Below, one piece after another: positions 16,002-23,323 of a DNA stretch of 46,414 nucleotides. This DNA comes from CAYVDB01 sp964450705 (GTDB lineage: Bacteria; Patescibacteriota; Minisyncoccia; Phycocordibacterales; Zambryskibacteraceae), in NCBI GenBank assembly GCA_964450705.1, contig CAYVDB010000004.1, positions 1 to 46,414 of the forward strand, written 5' to 3'. The position numbers were made by a program, and so were the translations under genes. The notes under the pieces are model-generated. The model saw nothing but the letters and a program-made list of their open reading frames with translations. It was not told the origin of the DNA and ran no database searches. Position 1 is the stretch's first letter; each line of letters begins with the position of its first letter.

Positions 16002-16022
16002 TGCGCGCGCCGTGGAAAGCCC

Positions 16023-16114
16023 CCCAGCCCTCGCCGTTTCTCCTGTTTAAAACTTTCCAAAAACACCAACTCTGTTTTGAAAAAATTTCTCGGAGTGCTC
16101 CGGCGAGGGCTGGG
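16023..16114 (-). promoter_or_regulatory. Structured 5' leader of mraZ mRNA (long-range hairpin)
   Basis: Perfect 13-nt inverted repeat (16,023-16,035 and 16,102-16,114) enclosing 66 nt. The outer arm begins about where transcription from the -10 box would start, and the inner arm ends 21 nt before the mraZ ATG, so the whole leader may fold into one closed loop. Confidence 0.55.
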
Positions 16115-16121
16115 TAGGAAA

Positions 16122-16145
16122 ATTATATTTCCCACTTCTTCCCAC
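16122..16145 (-). promoter_or_regulatory. mraZ promoter with MraZ boxes
   Basis: On the minus strand GTGGG (16,145-16,141), AAGAA, GTGGG (16,135-16,131), then TATAAT (16,127-16,122). Two GTGGG boxes at 10-nt period match the known MraZ operator pattern; another GTGGG (16,176-16,172) lies further upstream. The -35 is weak. Confidence 0.75.
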
Positions 16146-16206
16146 TTAACTAAAAGTATATGACACACTCTCCCACTCAACCTAACTTCCTATCCACATT
16201 TTTATT

Positions 16207-16251
16207 GAACCTTAGTTCACCCTGTCCTGAACCTGTCGAAGAGCGAGGTTC
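16207..16251. repeat. REP-like palindromic repeat
   Basis: Outer arms GAACCT / AGGTTC (16,207-16,212 and 16,246-16,251) enclose GTTCA / TGAAC (16,215-16,219, 16,228-16,232) and a CCTGTCGAAG segment. The CTTCGACAGG(T/C)TCAGG core resembles a repeat common in many bacterial genomes. Only one copy is seen in the window. The 16,002-16,314 gap otherwise holds the mraZ regulatory region and a terminator. Confidence 0.5.
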
Positions 16252-16263
16252 TTATTTCAAGCA

Positions 16264-16296
16264 AAAGAAAAGCGCCCCGACATTCATCGGAGCGCC
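16264..16296 (-). terminator. Intrinsic terminator of the PQ-loop protein gene
   Basis: Stem GCGCCCCGA / TCGGAGCGC (one mismatch), 6-nt loop, followed on the minus strand by TTTTCTTTT. Confidence 0.8.
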
Positions 16297-16314
16297 CATT
16301 CCCTTTTCAGAGAC

Positions 16315-16899
16315 TTACTTCTTCTTTCCTGCTCTCACACGTCCGGCGATGATCGCGAGATTGATCCCCCACTGAAGCATCCAGACAGCGAGAGTTGCAC
16401 CTGCACCAACGAAAGTCCAGTTCTCAATCGCAAGGGTGTTAAAAAACCCTCCGACCCAGAACATCCCCCACGTCAACTGATCTTCACTATCTGGATCTAA
16501 GTACCCCTTCTTGAGAGTTGGGATGGTCCCCATGGTAGCAGCAAACATATTTGCTACCACAGAGATGTTCTCGTTTGAGCTGACCCGCCAGAGAATCACC
16601 CCAGAAATACCGAGGACGATGTAGAAGAGGTCTGAACGACTGAACTGACCTTCCCCGTTCTTGAGAGAAAGCAGAAGCACAGTGGCCGTTCCAATCGTGA
16701 AGGAGGCGAAAAGCACGAACGGGGCCCATTCTCGCTCAGAGAACAGCACCCATGCCATCGCCCCATCAACCACAAGCCATACGAGCCATGAGGCACGGTT
16801 TGGCTTAACTGTTCCATCGGCGATGATCAGCCGAATGTACGGCACGTACGCTGCGATCGTAATAACCGCAGAAATACCCGCCAGAAGACTGATATCCAC
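16315..16899 (-). CDS. PQ-loop/SWEET-like membrane protein
   Basis: 194 residues starting with GTG at 16,899 (GGAGG 6 nt upstream). About six hydrophobic segments. The first repeat has A-Y-V-P-Y-I-R-L-I-I and K-P-N-R-A-S-W-L-V-W, the pattern seen in PQ-loop transporters (P-Y followed by a conserved Ser-Trp helix); a weaker second copy occurs near 125-165 (G-T-I-P-T-L-K-K-G). Substrate unknown; SWEET members carry sugars and other PQ-loop proteins carry amino acids or vitamins. A solitary unit with strong promoter and terminator. Confidence 0.6.
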   Translation of the reverse strand: MDISLLAGISAVITIAAYVPYIRLIIADGTVKPNRASWLVWLVVDGAMAWVLFSEREWAPFVLFASFTIGTATVLLLSLKNGEGQFSRSDLFYIVLGISGVILWRVSSNENISVVANMFAATMGTIPTLKKGYLDPDSEDQLTWGMFWVGGFFNTLAIENWTFVGAGATLAVWMLQWGINLAIIAGRVRAGKKK

Positions 16900-16952
16900 G
16901 ATAGCCTCCAGAGAAGGAAAGAGGATGTTTCAGAGATCTATACTCTTCTCAT

Positions 16953-16982
16953 ATTATATCATATATTATACCATTTTGTCAA
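16953..16982 (-). promoter_or_regulatory. Promoter of PQ-loop gene (minus)
   Basis: TTGACA (16,982-16,977), 18-nt spacer, TATAAT (16,958-16,953); a second TATAAT at 16,970-16,965 is too close to this -35. Confidence 0.75.
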
Positions 16983-16987
16983 TCATA

Positions 16988-17013
16988 GAAAAACGCCTTA
17001 TTTCAAGGCGTTT
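16988..17013 (-). terminator. Intrinsic terminator of zinc-ribbon gene
   Basis: Perfect 9-bp stem AAACGCCTT / AAGGCGTTT with ATTTC loop, followed on the minus strand by further T residues. Confidence 0.85.
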
Positions 17014-17021
17014 CAAACTTT

Positions 17022-17228
17022 CTAACCTGCCCTATCATCGAAACCACATTTCGGGCATTTCCTACTGCGCTCATCCAAAAGTTCGCTACAGTTGGGGCAT
17101 ACTTCGTTGTGGGGAGTAGTTACACGAGATGCCACAACAACTTTTGTGCCACACTCTGGACAAGCCCCAAGCGCTGCTTCAAAGTGATTACCACAACCCG
17201 GCTTACCACATTTGTACGCTGACCACAT
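17022..17228 (-). CDS. Double zinc-ribbon protein
   Basis: 68 residues. Four CxxC-type knuckles: C-G-K-P-G-C-G near 7-12, C-P-E-C near 23-26, C-P-N-C near 44-47 and C-P-K-C near 58-61, i.e. two zinc ribbons of the kind found in small nucleic-acid- or protein-binding proteins. AAGGGAG lies 8 nt before the ATG; promoter TTGCCT-17-TACTAT at 17,286-17,258. Function unknown. Part of a run of solitary small genes. Confidence 0.75.
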   Translation of the reverse strand: MWSAYKCGKPGCGNHFEAALGACPECGTKVVVASRVTTPHNEVCPNCSELLDERSRKCPKCGFDDRAG

Positions 17229-17257
17229 AGCTTGTCTCCCTTAAGAAGTCTGCCGAG

Positions 17258-17286
17258 ATAGTACGCTTATAAAAGACGTAAGGCAA
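17258..17286 (-). promoter_or_regulatory. Promoter of zinc-ribbon gene (minus)
   Basis: TTGCCT (17,286-17,281), 17-nt spacer, TACTAT (17,263-17,258). Confidence 0.6.
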
Positions 17287-17287
17287 G

Positions 17288-17322
17288 AAAAAACCCCGAC
17301 GCGCTTCTAGCGAATCGGGGTT
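17288..17322 (-). terminator. Intrinsic terminator
   Basis: 8-bp stem AACCCCGA / TCGGGGTT with a long (15-nt) loop that can itself pair (CGC..GCG), followed on the minus strand by TTTTTTC; directly after the stop of the 66-residue gene. Confidence 0.8.
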
Positions 17323-17523
17323 TCACCTTCCTACCGAACCAGTAAGGATTCCTTCAAGCTCTGCTACGAGAGCGTCATGAATGAGCCCTACTGCGCCCTG
17401 AATCTCTTTCATTCGGGCAACTTCTGCTTCCGTGTACTGTCTCTTCTTCTTGAGTTTATCGAGCATGATCCTGCCATACTCGAGAACAAGCTCTGTCCTC
17501 TGCCGAGAAAAGGTGGTATCCAT
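17323..17523 (-). CDS. Small hypothetical helical protein
   Basis: 66 residues, not recognised. Amphipathic, probably two or three helices with a basic D-K-L-K-K-K-R-Q stretch near 23-29. GAGG lies 5 nt before the ATG. Its promoter (17,578-17,550) is embedded in the 3' end of the upstream gene, and a terminator abuts its stop, so it forms its own short transcript. Confidence 0.6.
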   Translation of the reverse strand: MDTTFSRQRTELVLEYGRIMLDKLKKKRQYTEAEVARMKEIQGAVGLIHDALVAELEGILTGSVGR

Positions 17524-17549
17524 ACAAACCTCAAGATAGGTCCAGTAGG

Positions 17550-17578
17550 ATTAAAGCATGAAATACAAAATGAGTCAA
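17550..17578 (-). promoter_or_regulatory. Promoter of 66-residue gene (minus)
   Basis: TTGACT (17,578-17,573), 17-nt spacer, TTTAAT (17,555-17,550). Confidence 0.65.
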
Positions 17579-18022
17579 TTATTTATTTTCAGAAATCTCA
17601 AAACCTCTCGTTAGGGTAAGTCTCAATGCAAACTGGCCACATGCAGCTCTAGAGCGAACATTTGGGAGTAATGGGTATATCTGTTCCGCTGTTTTACCTG
17701 CCTTTACTAAGTTTCTAGCGAAAGCAGTGAGTGTATCTTGGGTTGCGGTATGGGTCCGTGATCGTTCTTCATCTTTTATGGAATGATTCTCACCCGGACC
17801 CTCTGTCGCGCGGAGATTTAGCTCGTCAACAACAGTCATCGTATACCTCAAACACTGATCAAAAACCTCATCAAGCATTTCTCTTAAGGCTGAATCACCT
17901 TCAACTAACTCCTCAAGCTTAGAAATCGGCACCATCCATGATTCATGCCCCATTTCTGTTGTTAACTCTTCACGTAATGGGGTCACAGAGTCATATGCTT
18001 CTTGCGGTAATTCAAATGTCAT
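17579..18022 (-). CDS. Hypothetical protein downstream of lysS
   Basis: 147 residues, no family recognised. Acidic N-terminal two-thirds, largely helical, with a more basic C terminus (A-R-N-L-V-K-A-G-K-T and R-S-R-A-A-C-G-Q-F-A-L-R). No signal peptide or membrane segment. The ATG lies 2 nt after the lysS stop, indicating co-transcription and probably coupled translation, but no functional link can be read from the sequence. Confidence 0.65.
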   Translation of the reverse strand: MTFELPQEAYDSVTPLREELTTEMGHESWMVPISKLEELVEGDSALREMLDEVFDQCLRYTMTVVDELNLRATEGPGENHSIKDEERSRTHTATQDTLTAFARNLVKAGKTAEQIYPLLPNVRSRAACGQFALRLTLTRGFEISENK

Positions 18023-18024
18023 AA

Positions 18025-19506
18025 TTATTCTTCAGACTTAGGTTTTAATGTTGGGAACAAAATCACTTCTTTAATATTTTTAGTATTAGTGAGAATCATG
18101 ACCAGACGATCAATACCAATACCAATACCTCCATTTGGTGGCATACCATACTCCATTGCTTCCAGGTACTCTTTGTCTGAAGGAGAAATCTCCTGTTCAC
18201 CTTTATCCCCTTTTTTATCTTGGTCGAGATACCGCTCCTTTTGGTCGAGAGGGTTATTAAGTTCTGAAAACGCATTCACTAACTCCGCCCCTCCAATCAC
18301 AAGCTGGAAACGGTCAATCAAAGTCTCGTCATCTGCCTTTCTCTTTGCAAAAGGATTGAAAGAAACAGGATAGTCAATGATAAATGTTGGCTGAATAAGC
18401 TTTGGTCGAGCAACTTTCTTATAGATATTATCAAGAATCTTTTCTAAAGCGTCAGATGTGTCAACCTTAACCCCGAGGCGCTCCGCTGAAACTTTCGCCT
18501 CATCTCGACTGATAGATTCCGGATTGGGCATAAGAGCGTGCCGACGCAAGAGATCGTAAAAAGTAACCGTCACAAATTTCTCCTTTACACTGATCTTTGA
18601 ACCATCATAAACAAATGACATTTCACCAAAAAGATTTTTAACCACATATCGAAAAAGCTTCTCAGTAAATGCGCGCAGACTTTCTGAATCCGCATAGGCC
18701 TCGTTTGATTCAAGCATTGAAAACTCAGGATTGTGAGTGGTATCTATCCCCTCATTACGAAAACGTTTACCCAGTTCGTAAACTTTCGTAAAACCTCCTG
18801 CAAGAAGTTCTTTTAAATAAAGCTCTTGAGCAATTGTCAGATAAAAATCCGTATCAAGCGCATTATGATGTGTTGTAAACGGCGCAGCGGTTGCTCCTCC
18901 TGCAAGAGGTTGCAAAATTGGTAAATCTACCTCAACAAATCCCTCTTTATTGTAGAACTCGCGCAAAAGTGAGACTATCTTTGTGCGCACAATAAATCTC
19001 TCGCGCACCTCCTCGTTCATCAGCGTATCGAGATACCTCCTTCGGAAACGCTCCTCCGTATCAGTAAGCCCATGCCACTTTTCAGGTAGGGGGCGAAGAG
19101 ATTTAGAAAGCATTCTCCACGTTTTCACCTCTAGAGTTTTCTCATTTCTCTTTGTCGTAAAGAGAGTTCCTCGCACTTCCACAAAATCACCGATATCAAC
19201 GGTATTAAAAAAAAGATCGAACTCTTCAAGGCTTACTCCTTCGCCTTTTTTAAGCATTCCCTGGAAACGGCCCGTGCCATCAGAAAAATTAAAAAAGATT
19301 AGGCCTCCTTGCGGGCGCAGAGACATTACTCTACCAACTAGAGAATATTGTTTCTTTTTTGATTTAGAAAACTTTGCAAACCCTTTTATAACTTCAAGAA
19401 GAGAAAGATCTTGATGCGAAGAGACTGGATATGGGTCAACACCTGCTTCCTTTAAGCGATTTAATTTTTCAATTCGGATATTTCGTATTTCTTCAAGAGA
19501 GGCCAT
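18025..19506 (-). CDS. lysS: Lysyl-tRNA synthetase, class II
   Basis: 493 residues, normal length. N-terminal OB-fold anticodon-binding domain (about 50-150: V-G-R-V-M-S-L-R, G-D-F-V-E-V-R-G), then the class II core: motif 2 near F-R-N-E-G-I-D-T-T-H-N-P-E-F and motif 3 G-I-G-I-G-I-D-R-L-V-M at the C terminus. Charges tRNA-Lys. Co-oriented with greA 34 nt upstream and followed by a hypothetical gene. Confidence 0.96.
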   Translation of the reverse strand: MASLEEIRNIRIEKLNRLKEAGVDPYPVSSHQDLSLLEVIKGFAKFSKSKKKQYSLVGRVMSLRPQGGLIFFNFSDGTGRFQGMLKKGEGVSLEEFDLFFNTVDIGDFVEVRGTLFTTKRNEKTLEVKTWRMLSKSLRPLPEKWHGLTDTEERFRRRYLDTLMNEEVRERFIVRTKIVSLLREFYNKEGFVEVDLPILQPLAGGATAAPFTTHHNALDTDFYLTIAQELYLKELLAGGFTKVYELGKRFRNEGIDTTHNPEFSMLESNEAYADSESLRAFTEKLFRYVVKNLFGEMSFVYDGSKISVKEKFVTVTFYDLLRRHALMPNPESISRDEAKVSAERLGVKVDTSDALEKILDNIYKKVARPKLIQPTFIIDYPVSFNPFAKRKADDETLIDRFQLVIGGAELVNAFSELNNPLDQKERYLDQDKKGDKGEQEISPSDKEYLEAMEYGMPPNGGIGIGIDRLVMILTNTKNIKEVILFPTLKPKSEE

Positions 19507-19540
19507 AGTCTAGTGCTAGTATCTAGATCTACTAGCGAAT

Positions 19541-20002
19541 CTACTGAATTTTGAGGATTTCATACTCCATCATACCAGAGGGCGTCTGAAAGGAAAATGA
19601 TTCTCCTTTTTTCTTTCCAAGAACCGCTACGCCAAAAGGAGACTTAACAGAAATCTTACCAAGAGACATATCAGCTTCTTCGGAACCTACAATAGTAAAT
19701 GTATTTTGGTCTTTGCCTTTTTGCACTGTTACAACAGAACCAATAGAGACCGCACTTGTATCATGTGTCGATACAATCTTCGCAGACTTAAGCATCATCT
19801 CAAGCTTAGCAATACGATCTTCTACCGCAGCCTGATTATCACGAGCTTCGTGGTACTCTGCATTTTCAGATAAATCTCCAAGACCTTTTGCGTACTCAAG
19901 ATTCTCCGCCACTTCTTTTCTGCGTACAGTTTTTAAGTATTCAAGTTCCTTTGTAAACTCATCGTACTTCGCTTGGGTCAAATATTCGTGTTCGTCTTTC
20001 AT
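19541..20002 (-). CDS. greA: Transcription elongation factor GreA
   Basis: 153 residues from the ATG at 20,002; the open frame extends 14 codons further, but these lie over the promoter -10. The N-terminal coiled coil with Y-L-T-Q-A-K-Y-D-E-F and the tip region G-D-L-S-E-N-A-E-Y-H-E-A-R-D-N-Q (conserved acidic tip) is diagnostic. The C-terminal FKBP-like domain has I-V-G-S-E-E-A-D and S-P-F-G-V-A-V-L-G-K-K-K-G. It rescues backtracked RNA polymerase by stimulating transcript cleavage. Confidence 0.95.
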   Translation of the reverse strand: MKDEHEYLTQAKYDEFTKELEYLKTVRRKEVAENLEYAKGLGDLSENAEYHEARDNQAAVEDRIAKLEMMLKSAKIVSTHDTSAVSIGSVVTVQKGKDQNTFTIVGSEEADMSLGKISVKSPFGVAVLGKKKGESFSFQTPSGMMEYEILKIQ

Positions 20003-20016
20003 ATATATTAGGGCAC

Positions 20017-20044
20017 ATTGTATACCGCAACCACTAAAAGTCAA
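20017..20044 (-). promoter_or_regulatory. greA promoter (minus)
   Basis: TTGACT (20,044-20,039), 16-nt spacer, TACAAT (20,022-20,017), with the greA ATG about 15 nt downstream. Confidence 0.7.
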
Positions 20045-20098
20045 TTTTGTTTAAATAAAAGAAACTTACAAATATTTACAAGGGTTCTTATTGAAGAG

Positions 20099-20126
20099 TT
20101 GACAAAAAATATAGATATGCTATACT
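20099..20126 (+). promoter_or_regulatory. Promoter of the structured ncRNA
   Basis: TTGACA (20,099-20,104), 16-nt spacer, TATACT (20,121-20,126): one of the strongest consensus matches in the window. Confidence 0.8.
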
Positions 20127-20132
20127 TTTACT

Positions 20133-20561
20133 AGTTGGGTTTTTTGGCGCGTGATCCACTCTGACGAGTAGCGCCGAAGCCTGGCTCGGGGCTCACCCCC
20201 GCGTACTTTTCACTGTTTTATAAGGCTAACCGGAAGCAGTCCCCACTGTCAGCACGCGGGACGAGAAAGAACGGAACATCTTTCTCGATAAAACGCTTCC
20301 GAAGACATGGTTGTAGTTAGCCAACTCGCCTGGATGTACTCAGCCGAGTCTCCCTTCTCTCAATCAGTATTTAGAGAGATGAATCGTTCTGGGAAGGGCC
20401 CGTGTTCAGATCTTTGGAGCTTGCATCATCACGAGCTCGAAGATCAATCGCATGTTCCGATGTTTCTGCGAAGAACGCCGGTCCGACCCCTGCTCTTTCG
20501 TACCCTCTGGGTACTGCAACATATAGCGTTGCCCGACACACCTCCCGGTGTGTCTTTTTTT
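20133..20561 (+). ncRNA. Structured non-coding RNA of unknown class (~430 nt)
   Basis: A strong promoter and a strong terminator bracket ~430 nt with no well-started ORF but many helices: GGCGC/GCGCC (20,146 and 20,171); GGCTAAC+CGGAAGC (20,224-20,237) with GCTTCCG (20,295-20,301) and GTTAGCC (20,316-20,322); inside these CGAGAAAG/CTTTCTCG (20,262 and 20,280); GATCTT-GAGCT/AGCTC-AAGATC (20,409-20,445). CCCGCG (20,198-20,203) can pair with CGCGGG (20,255-20,260), making a pseudoknot. The segment is GC-richer than its surroundings. I checked by eye for tmRNA (T-arm, CCA end), RNase P (GAGGAAAGTCC, ACAGAA) and SRP RNA and found none of their conserved blocks. Function unknown. Confidence 0.7.
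20535..20561 (+). terminator. Intrinsic terminator of the ncRNA
   Basis: Perfect 8-bp stem GACACACC / GGTGTGTC, loop TCCC, then seven T residues. Confidence 0.92.
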
Positions 20562-20571
20562 ATACTAAAAC

Positions 20572-22275
20572 TTATTCCTGTACGTATTCAGGAGTATTAA
20601 TATACATCCACTCAAAAACTTGCCTCATGGCAAAAGTCGCTCCAATTTGATTTGAATAAGGGCCTCTTTCCATAAGAACCGTAAATGCATACCTCGGAGA
20701 TTCATATGGGAAATAGCCCATTACCCAAGAGTTAACAAGCTCTTTTGCTCCACCAAGCTCTGCTGTCCCCGTCTTTGCTGCTACAGAAATTCCTGGCATT
20801 GAAAGTCCTTTTGCAGTTCCCTCAACCACTGCCATTCTCATCCCTTCGCGAATAATTTGAAAATTTTTTTCCTGAAAAGGAAGGCGCGAAACTTCTCCCT
20901 TTGTGTTTGCGATAAGGGTTGGGGTAATAAGCATTCCACCATTTACAAGACTCCCAACTGCACGCACGGCTTGAAGTGGGGTCACGGAGAAACCGTACTG
21001 ACCAATAGAGCTGTTATAAGTATCGCCCAACCTCCACTCGCCATCTTCAAAATTTTCCTTTTTCCAAATAGGACTTGGGACATTTCCATCTTTTTCTCCT
21101 GAAAGTTGGATTCCTGTATAAGACCCGAAACCAAATAGTTTCGTATATTTCTCAATATTGCTTATTCCAATGCCTTTCTGACCGTCATATCCTGCACCGA
21201 CTGAAAAGAAATACACATTAGAAGAAACAGCTAGAGCTCTCCTTAAATCAGTCCACCCGTGGGCTTTCCAGTCTTTGAAAATAGTTTTTTTGGTTGGGTC
21301 GTACGGGTTTGGAATCACGATAGATCCAGTCGACTGAATCTCTTTTCTAGGGTCAATTACTCCCTCTTCGAGTACGCCAAGAGCGATAAAAGGCTTCATG
21401 ATAGAACCTGGGATAAATTGACCTCCAATTGCACGATTAAGGAAAGCGTTCCCTTTATCAGAAAGTAACGCCCCTATTTTTGCTTTATCAGTCGCTTCGG
21501 TCATTATGTTTGCATCAAATTCTGGATAGCTTGATAGAGCGACAACTTCTCCAGTGTGTATATCCATAATGACTCCCGCCCCTCCAACAAAACCTCGTTC
21601 AAAAGCTGTATCACGAATTGCTTGATGTAGACGCTCGGTTAAAGCGGCGTCAATAGAAAGATAGATATTCTTTCCGTCTTTTGGAGGGGTGAGAACACTT
21701 TCAGATTGGATAGTACCGATAGCATCGGTCTCAGTAATTTTTAGGCCATTTTCCCCGGCCAAATCGTTATTAAAGAACTCTTCTACTCCACCTTTTGGAG
21801 TAAATGTATGCTCATAGTAAATACCTTGCTTATCTTTCGCTGGATACTTCACATATCCCGAAATATGAGAGAGCCCTTGTTTAGCAGAATAGACTCGCTT
21901 GCCATAATCTCCCCCTGGGTTTAAATCGTTCCAGGCAATCGGGTCTCCCTTTCGATCATAGATAATGCCTCTGTTTGCAAAAATGGTTGTATGCTCTAGA
22001 TGATTATTCGCACTTCGGATTTCATAAGCTTCTCCATTTTTAACTTGAAGAAAAAATAAACGCCCCACAAAAATAAACCCGACAAGTATAAAACTTACTG
22101 ATAGCAAAAGAAATGTCCCCCTGCCAATAGGTCGTTCGAGCCTGCCTTCAAACTGATGTGTATCAAATTTAGGTAGATTACTAGAATCAAGAAAAATCTG
22201 ATCTGGTTCAATTTCACCCGAAATTGGGATACCTTTTCTAAAGATATACTTTTTAAGTCTACGAAATGTCATCAA
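20572..22275 (-). CDS. mrdA: Penicillin-binding protein 2 (elongation transpeptidase)
   Basis: 567 residues. Membrane anchor at about 52-76, PBP dimerisation region, and a transpeptidase domain with S-I-M-K (291-294), S-S-N (351-353) and K-T-G-T (501-504). Last gene of proS-mreB-mreC-mreD-mrdA, the rod-shape operon, which identifies it as the elongation-specific PBP2. The ~45 residues before the anchor are a longer cytoplasmic tail than usual. Two adjacent ATGs start the frame. No terminator follows; the convergent ncRNA begins its terminator 11 nt away, so the transcripts may overlap. Confidence 0.92.
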   Translation of the reverse strand: MMTFRRLKKYIFRKGIPISGEIEPDQIFLDSSNLPKFDTHQFEGRLERPIGRGTFLLLSVSFILVGFIFVGRLFFLQVKNGEAYEIRSANNHLEHTTIFANRGIIYDRKGDPIAWNDLNPGGDYGKRVYSAKQGLSHISGYVKYPAKDKQGIYYEHTFTPKGGVEEFFNNDLAGENGLKITETDAIGTIQSESVLTPPKDGKNIYLSIDAALTERLHQAIRDTAFERGFVGGAGVIMDIHTGEVVALSSYPEFDANIMTEATDKAKIGALLSDKGNAFLNRAIGGQFIPGSIMKPFIALGVLEEGVIDPRKEIQSTGSIVIPNPYDPTKKTIFKDWKAHGWTDLRRALAVSSNVYFFSVGAGYDGQKGIGISNIEKYTKLFGFGSYTGIQLSGEKDGNVPSPIWKKENFEDGEWRLGDTYNSSIGQYGFSVTPLQAVRAVGSLVNGGMLITPTLIANTKGEVSRLPFQEKNFQIIREGMRMAVVEGTAKGLSMPGISVAAKTGTAELGGAKELVNSWVMGYFPYESPRYAFTVLMERGPYSNQIGATFAMRQVFEWMYINTPEYVQE

Positions 22276-22277
22276 GA

Positions 22278-22541
22278 CTAGTATAACTCAAGAGTTAGGT
22301 GGTCTTTAAGGTAGTACGAGGTCAGAACAAGTACACAGGCAATTAGAAATAAAAGATGCGAAGAAAAAAATGAATCTCCGGTACGGTAAAGATTATCTAT
22401 AAAAAAGCCAACAAGGATAACCTCGAACGGATGTGAGAAAAGTAGCAAAAATCCGAAAGCTAAAATAGCACTTACCCACCATGGAAAAAAGAATAAAGAC
22501 ACAAAGAGAATAAGCTGGCCGAGGAGCCTTCGTTTTTTCAT
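22278..22541 (-). CDS. mreD: MreD-like membrane protein (short)
   Basis: 87 residues with about three hydrophobic segments and little else. Position between mreC (4-nt overlap) and mrdA is where mreD belongs, but typical MreD is ~160 residues with five to six segments, so this is a shortened or divergent form. The call rests on context. In other bacteria MreD links MreC to the elongation synthase. Confidence 0.6.
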   Translation of the reverse strand: MKKRRLLGQLILFVSLFFFPWWVSAILAFGFLLLFSHPFEVILVGFFIDNLYRTGDSFFSSHLLFLIACVLVLTSYYLKDHLTLELY

Positions 22542-23323
22542 TTTATATTTAGGATTTCAACCCATCGAAGAGTAAAAATATTTAGAGGAGTGATAAGCCG
22601 AATGTGTTTAAAAGAATCTTTTTCAGATTCTTCAACAGAACCGACTCTTGCAAGAGCAAATGCCGGGTCTCCAGGGAGAACAACTAAAGCGCCAGGAGCA
22701 ATAGGAAAATCTCTTGGAACACGAACAGAAAAATTCCCTGCCCCGTGTCCACGCAGTATAAGCGGTTCACCTCCTGGAAGTAATCGTCCTTCAGTTTCTT
22801 TATTAGAACTAGAATATAAATCAACCTTCATAAAACCTTCCCCCGCTTCAGAAACTATTCCAAGTGCAGTTGTTCCTGAAACAACTTTTGAACCCACTTC
22901 TCTTGGGGCGCCGTCAATAACAAAAGTATCGTAAGGAGTCTGAGATGGATGGACCAAAACTGCGTGCGTAGAAAAAACAAATTGAGAAGACAGCGCTAGT
23001 GCTTCCCTAAAAGATGCGTTATCAGCCCGAAGAATTTCTAATTCATTCATTCGGTTACGTAAGTCATTATTTTCTTCGGTAAGTTTATTATTTTCTTCCA
23101 CAATAGAAGCTTTTGTTGAAAATAGGTTTTTATTAAACACAGCCTGAGCAACAAATTCACGTGTTTTCCAAAATGGTTTTGCAATAGAAATAGTTGTACT
23201 TCCAAATACGCTAGGAAACAGAGCTTCTACTGAAGCAACAAGAACAACCATAAATAGCAGGCCCCAAAAAACCTTTCCTAAAATGTTCTTACGTTTTGGT
23301 TTAGTTTGTAGATAAAAGTTCAT
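22538..23323 (-). CDS. mreC: Rod shape-determining protein MreC
   Basis: 261 residues from the ATG at 23,323; an upstream in-frame ATG (23,416) would overlap mreB by over 100 nt and gives a poor N terminus. One membrane segment (about 18-38), a coiled coil (E-E-N-N-K-L-T-E-E-N-N-D-L-R-N-R-M-N-E-L-E), then the beta-rich MreC domain with V-D-G-A-P-R-E-V-G-S-K-V and P-I-A-P-G-A-L-V-V-L-P-G. MreC is a periplasm-side scaffold for PBP2. Its start overlaps the mreB stop by 23 nt. Confidence 0.88.
   Translation of the reverse strand: MNFYLQTKPKRKNILGKVFWGLLFMVVLVASVEALFPSVFGSTTISIAKPFWKTREFVAQAVFNKNLFSTKASIVEENNKLTEENNDLRNRMNELEILRADNASFREALALSSQFVFSTHAVLVHPSQTPYDTFVIDGAPREVGSKVVSGTTALGIVSEAGEGFMKVDLYSSSNKETEGRLLPGGEPLILRGHGAGNFSVRVPRDFPIAPGALVVLPGDPAFALARVGSVEESEKDSFKHIRLITPLNIFTLRWVEILNIK

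Noticed and set aside
15905..16180. 91-codon minus ORF over the mraZ start
   Set aside because: Shadow frame through the leader hairpin and MraZ operator.
20133..20561. tmRNA, RNase P RNA or SRP RNA
   Set aside because: No tRNA-like T arm/CCA end, no GAGGAAAGTCC or ACAGAA blocks; the CCGGAAGCAG string looks SRP-like but pairs in a different helix. A divergent family member is not fully excluded.
20307..20650. Two overlapping plus-strand ORFs (97 and 82 codons) in the ncRNA region
   Set aside because: No ribosome-binding site; both run through the terminator hairpin and have implausible composition, and the region is better explained by RNA structure.
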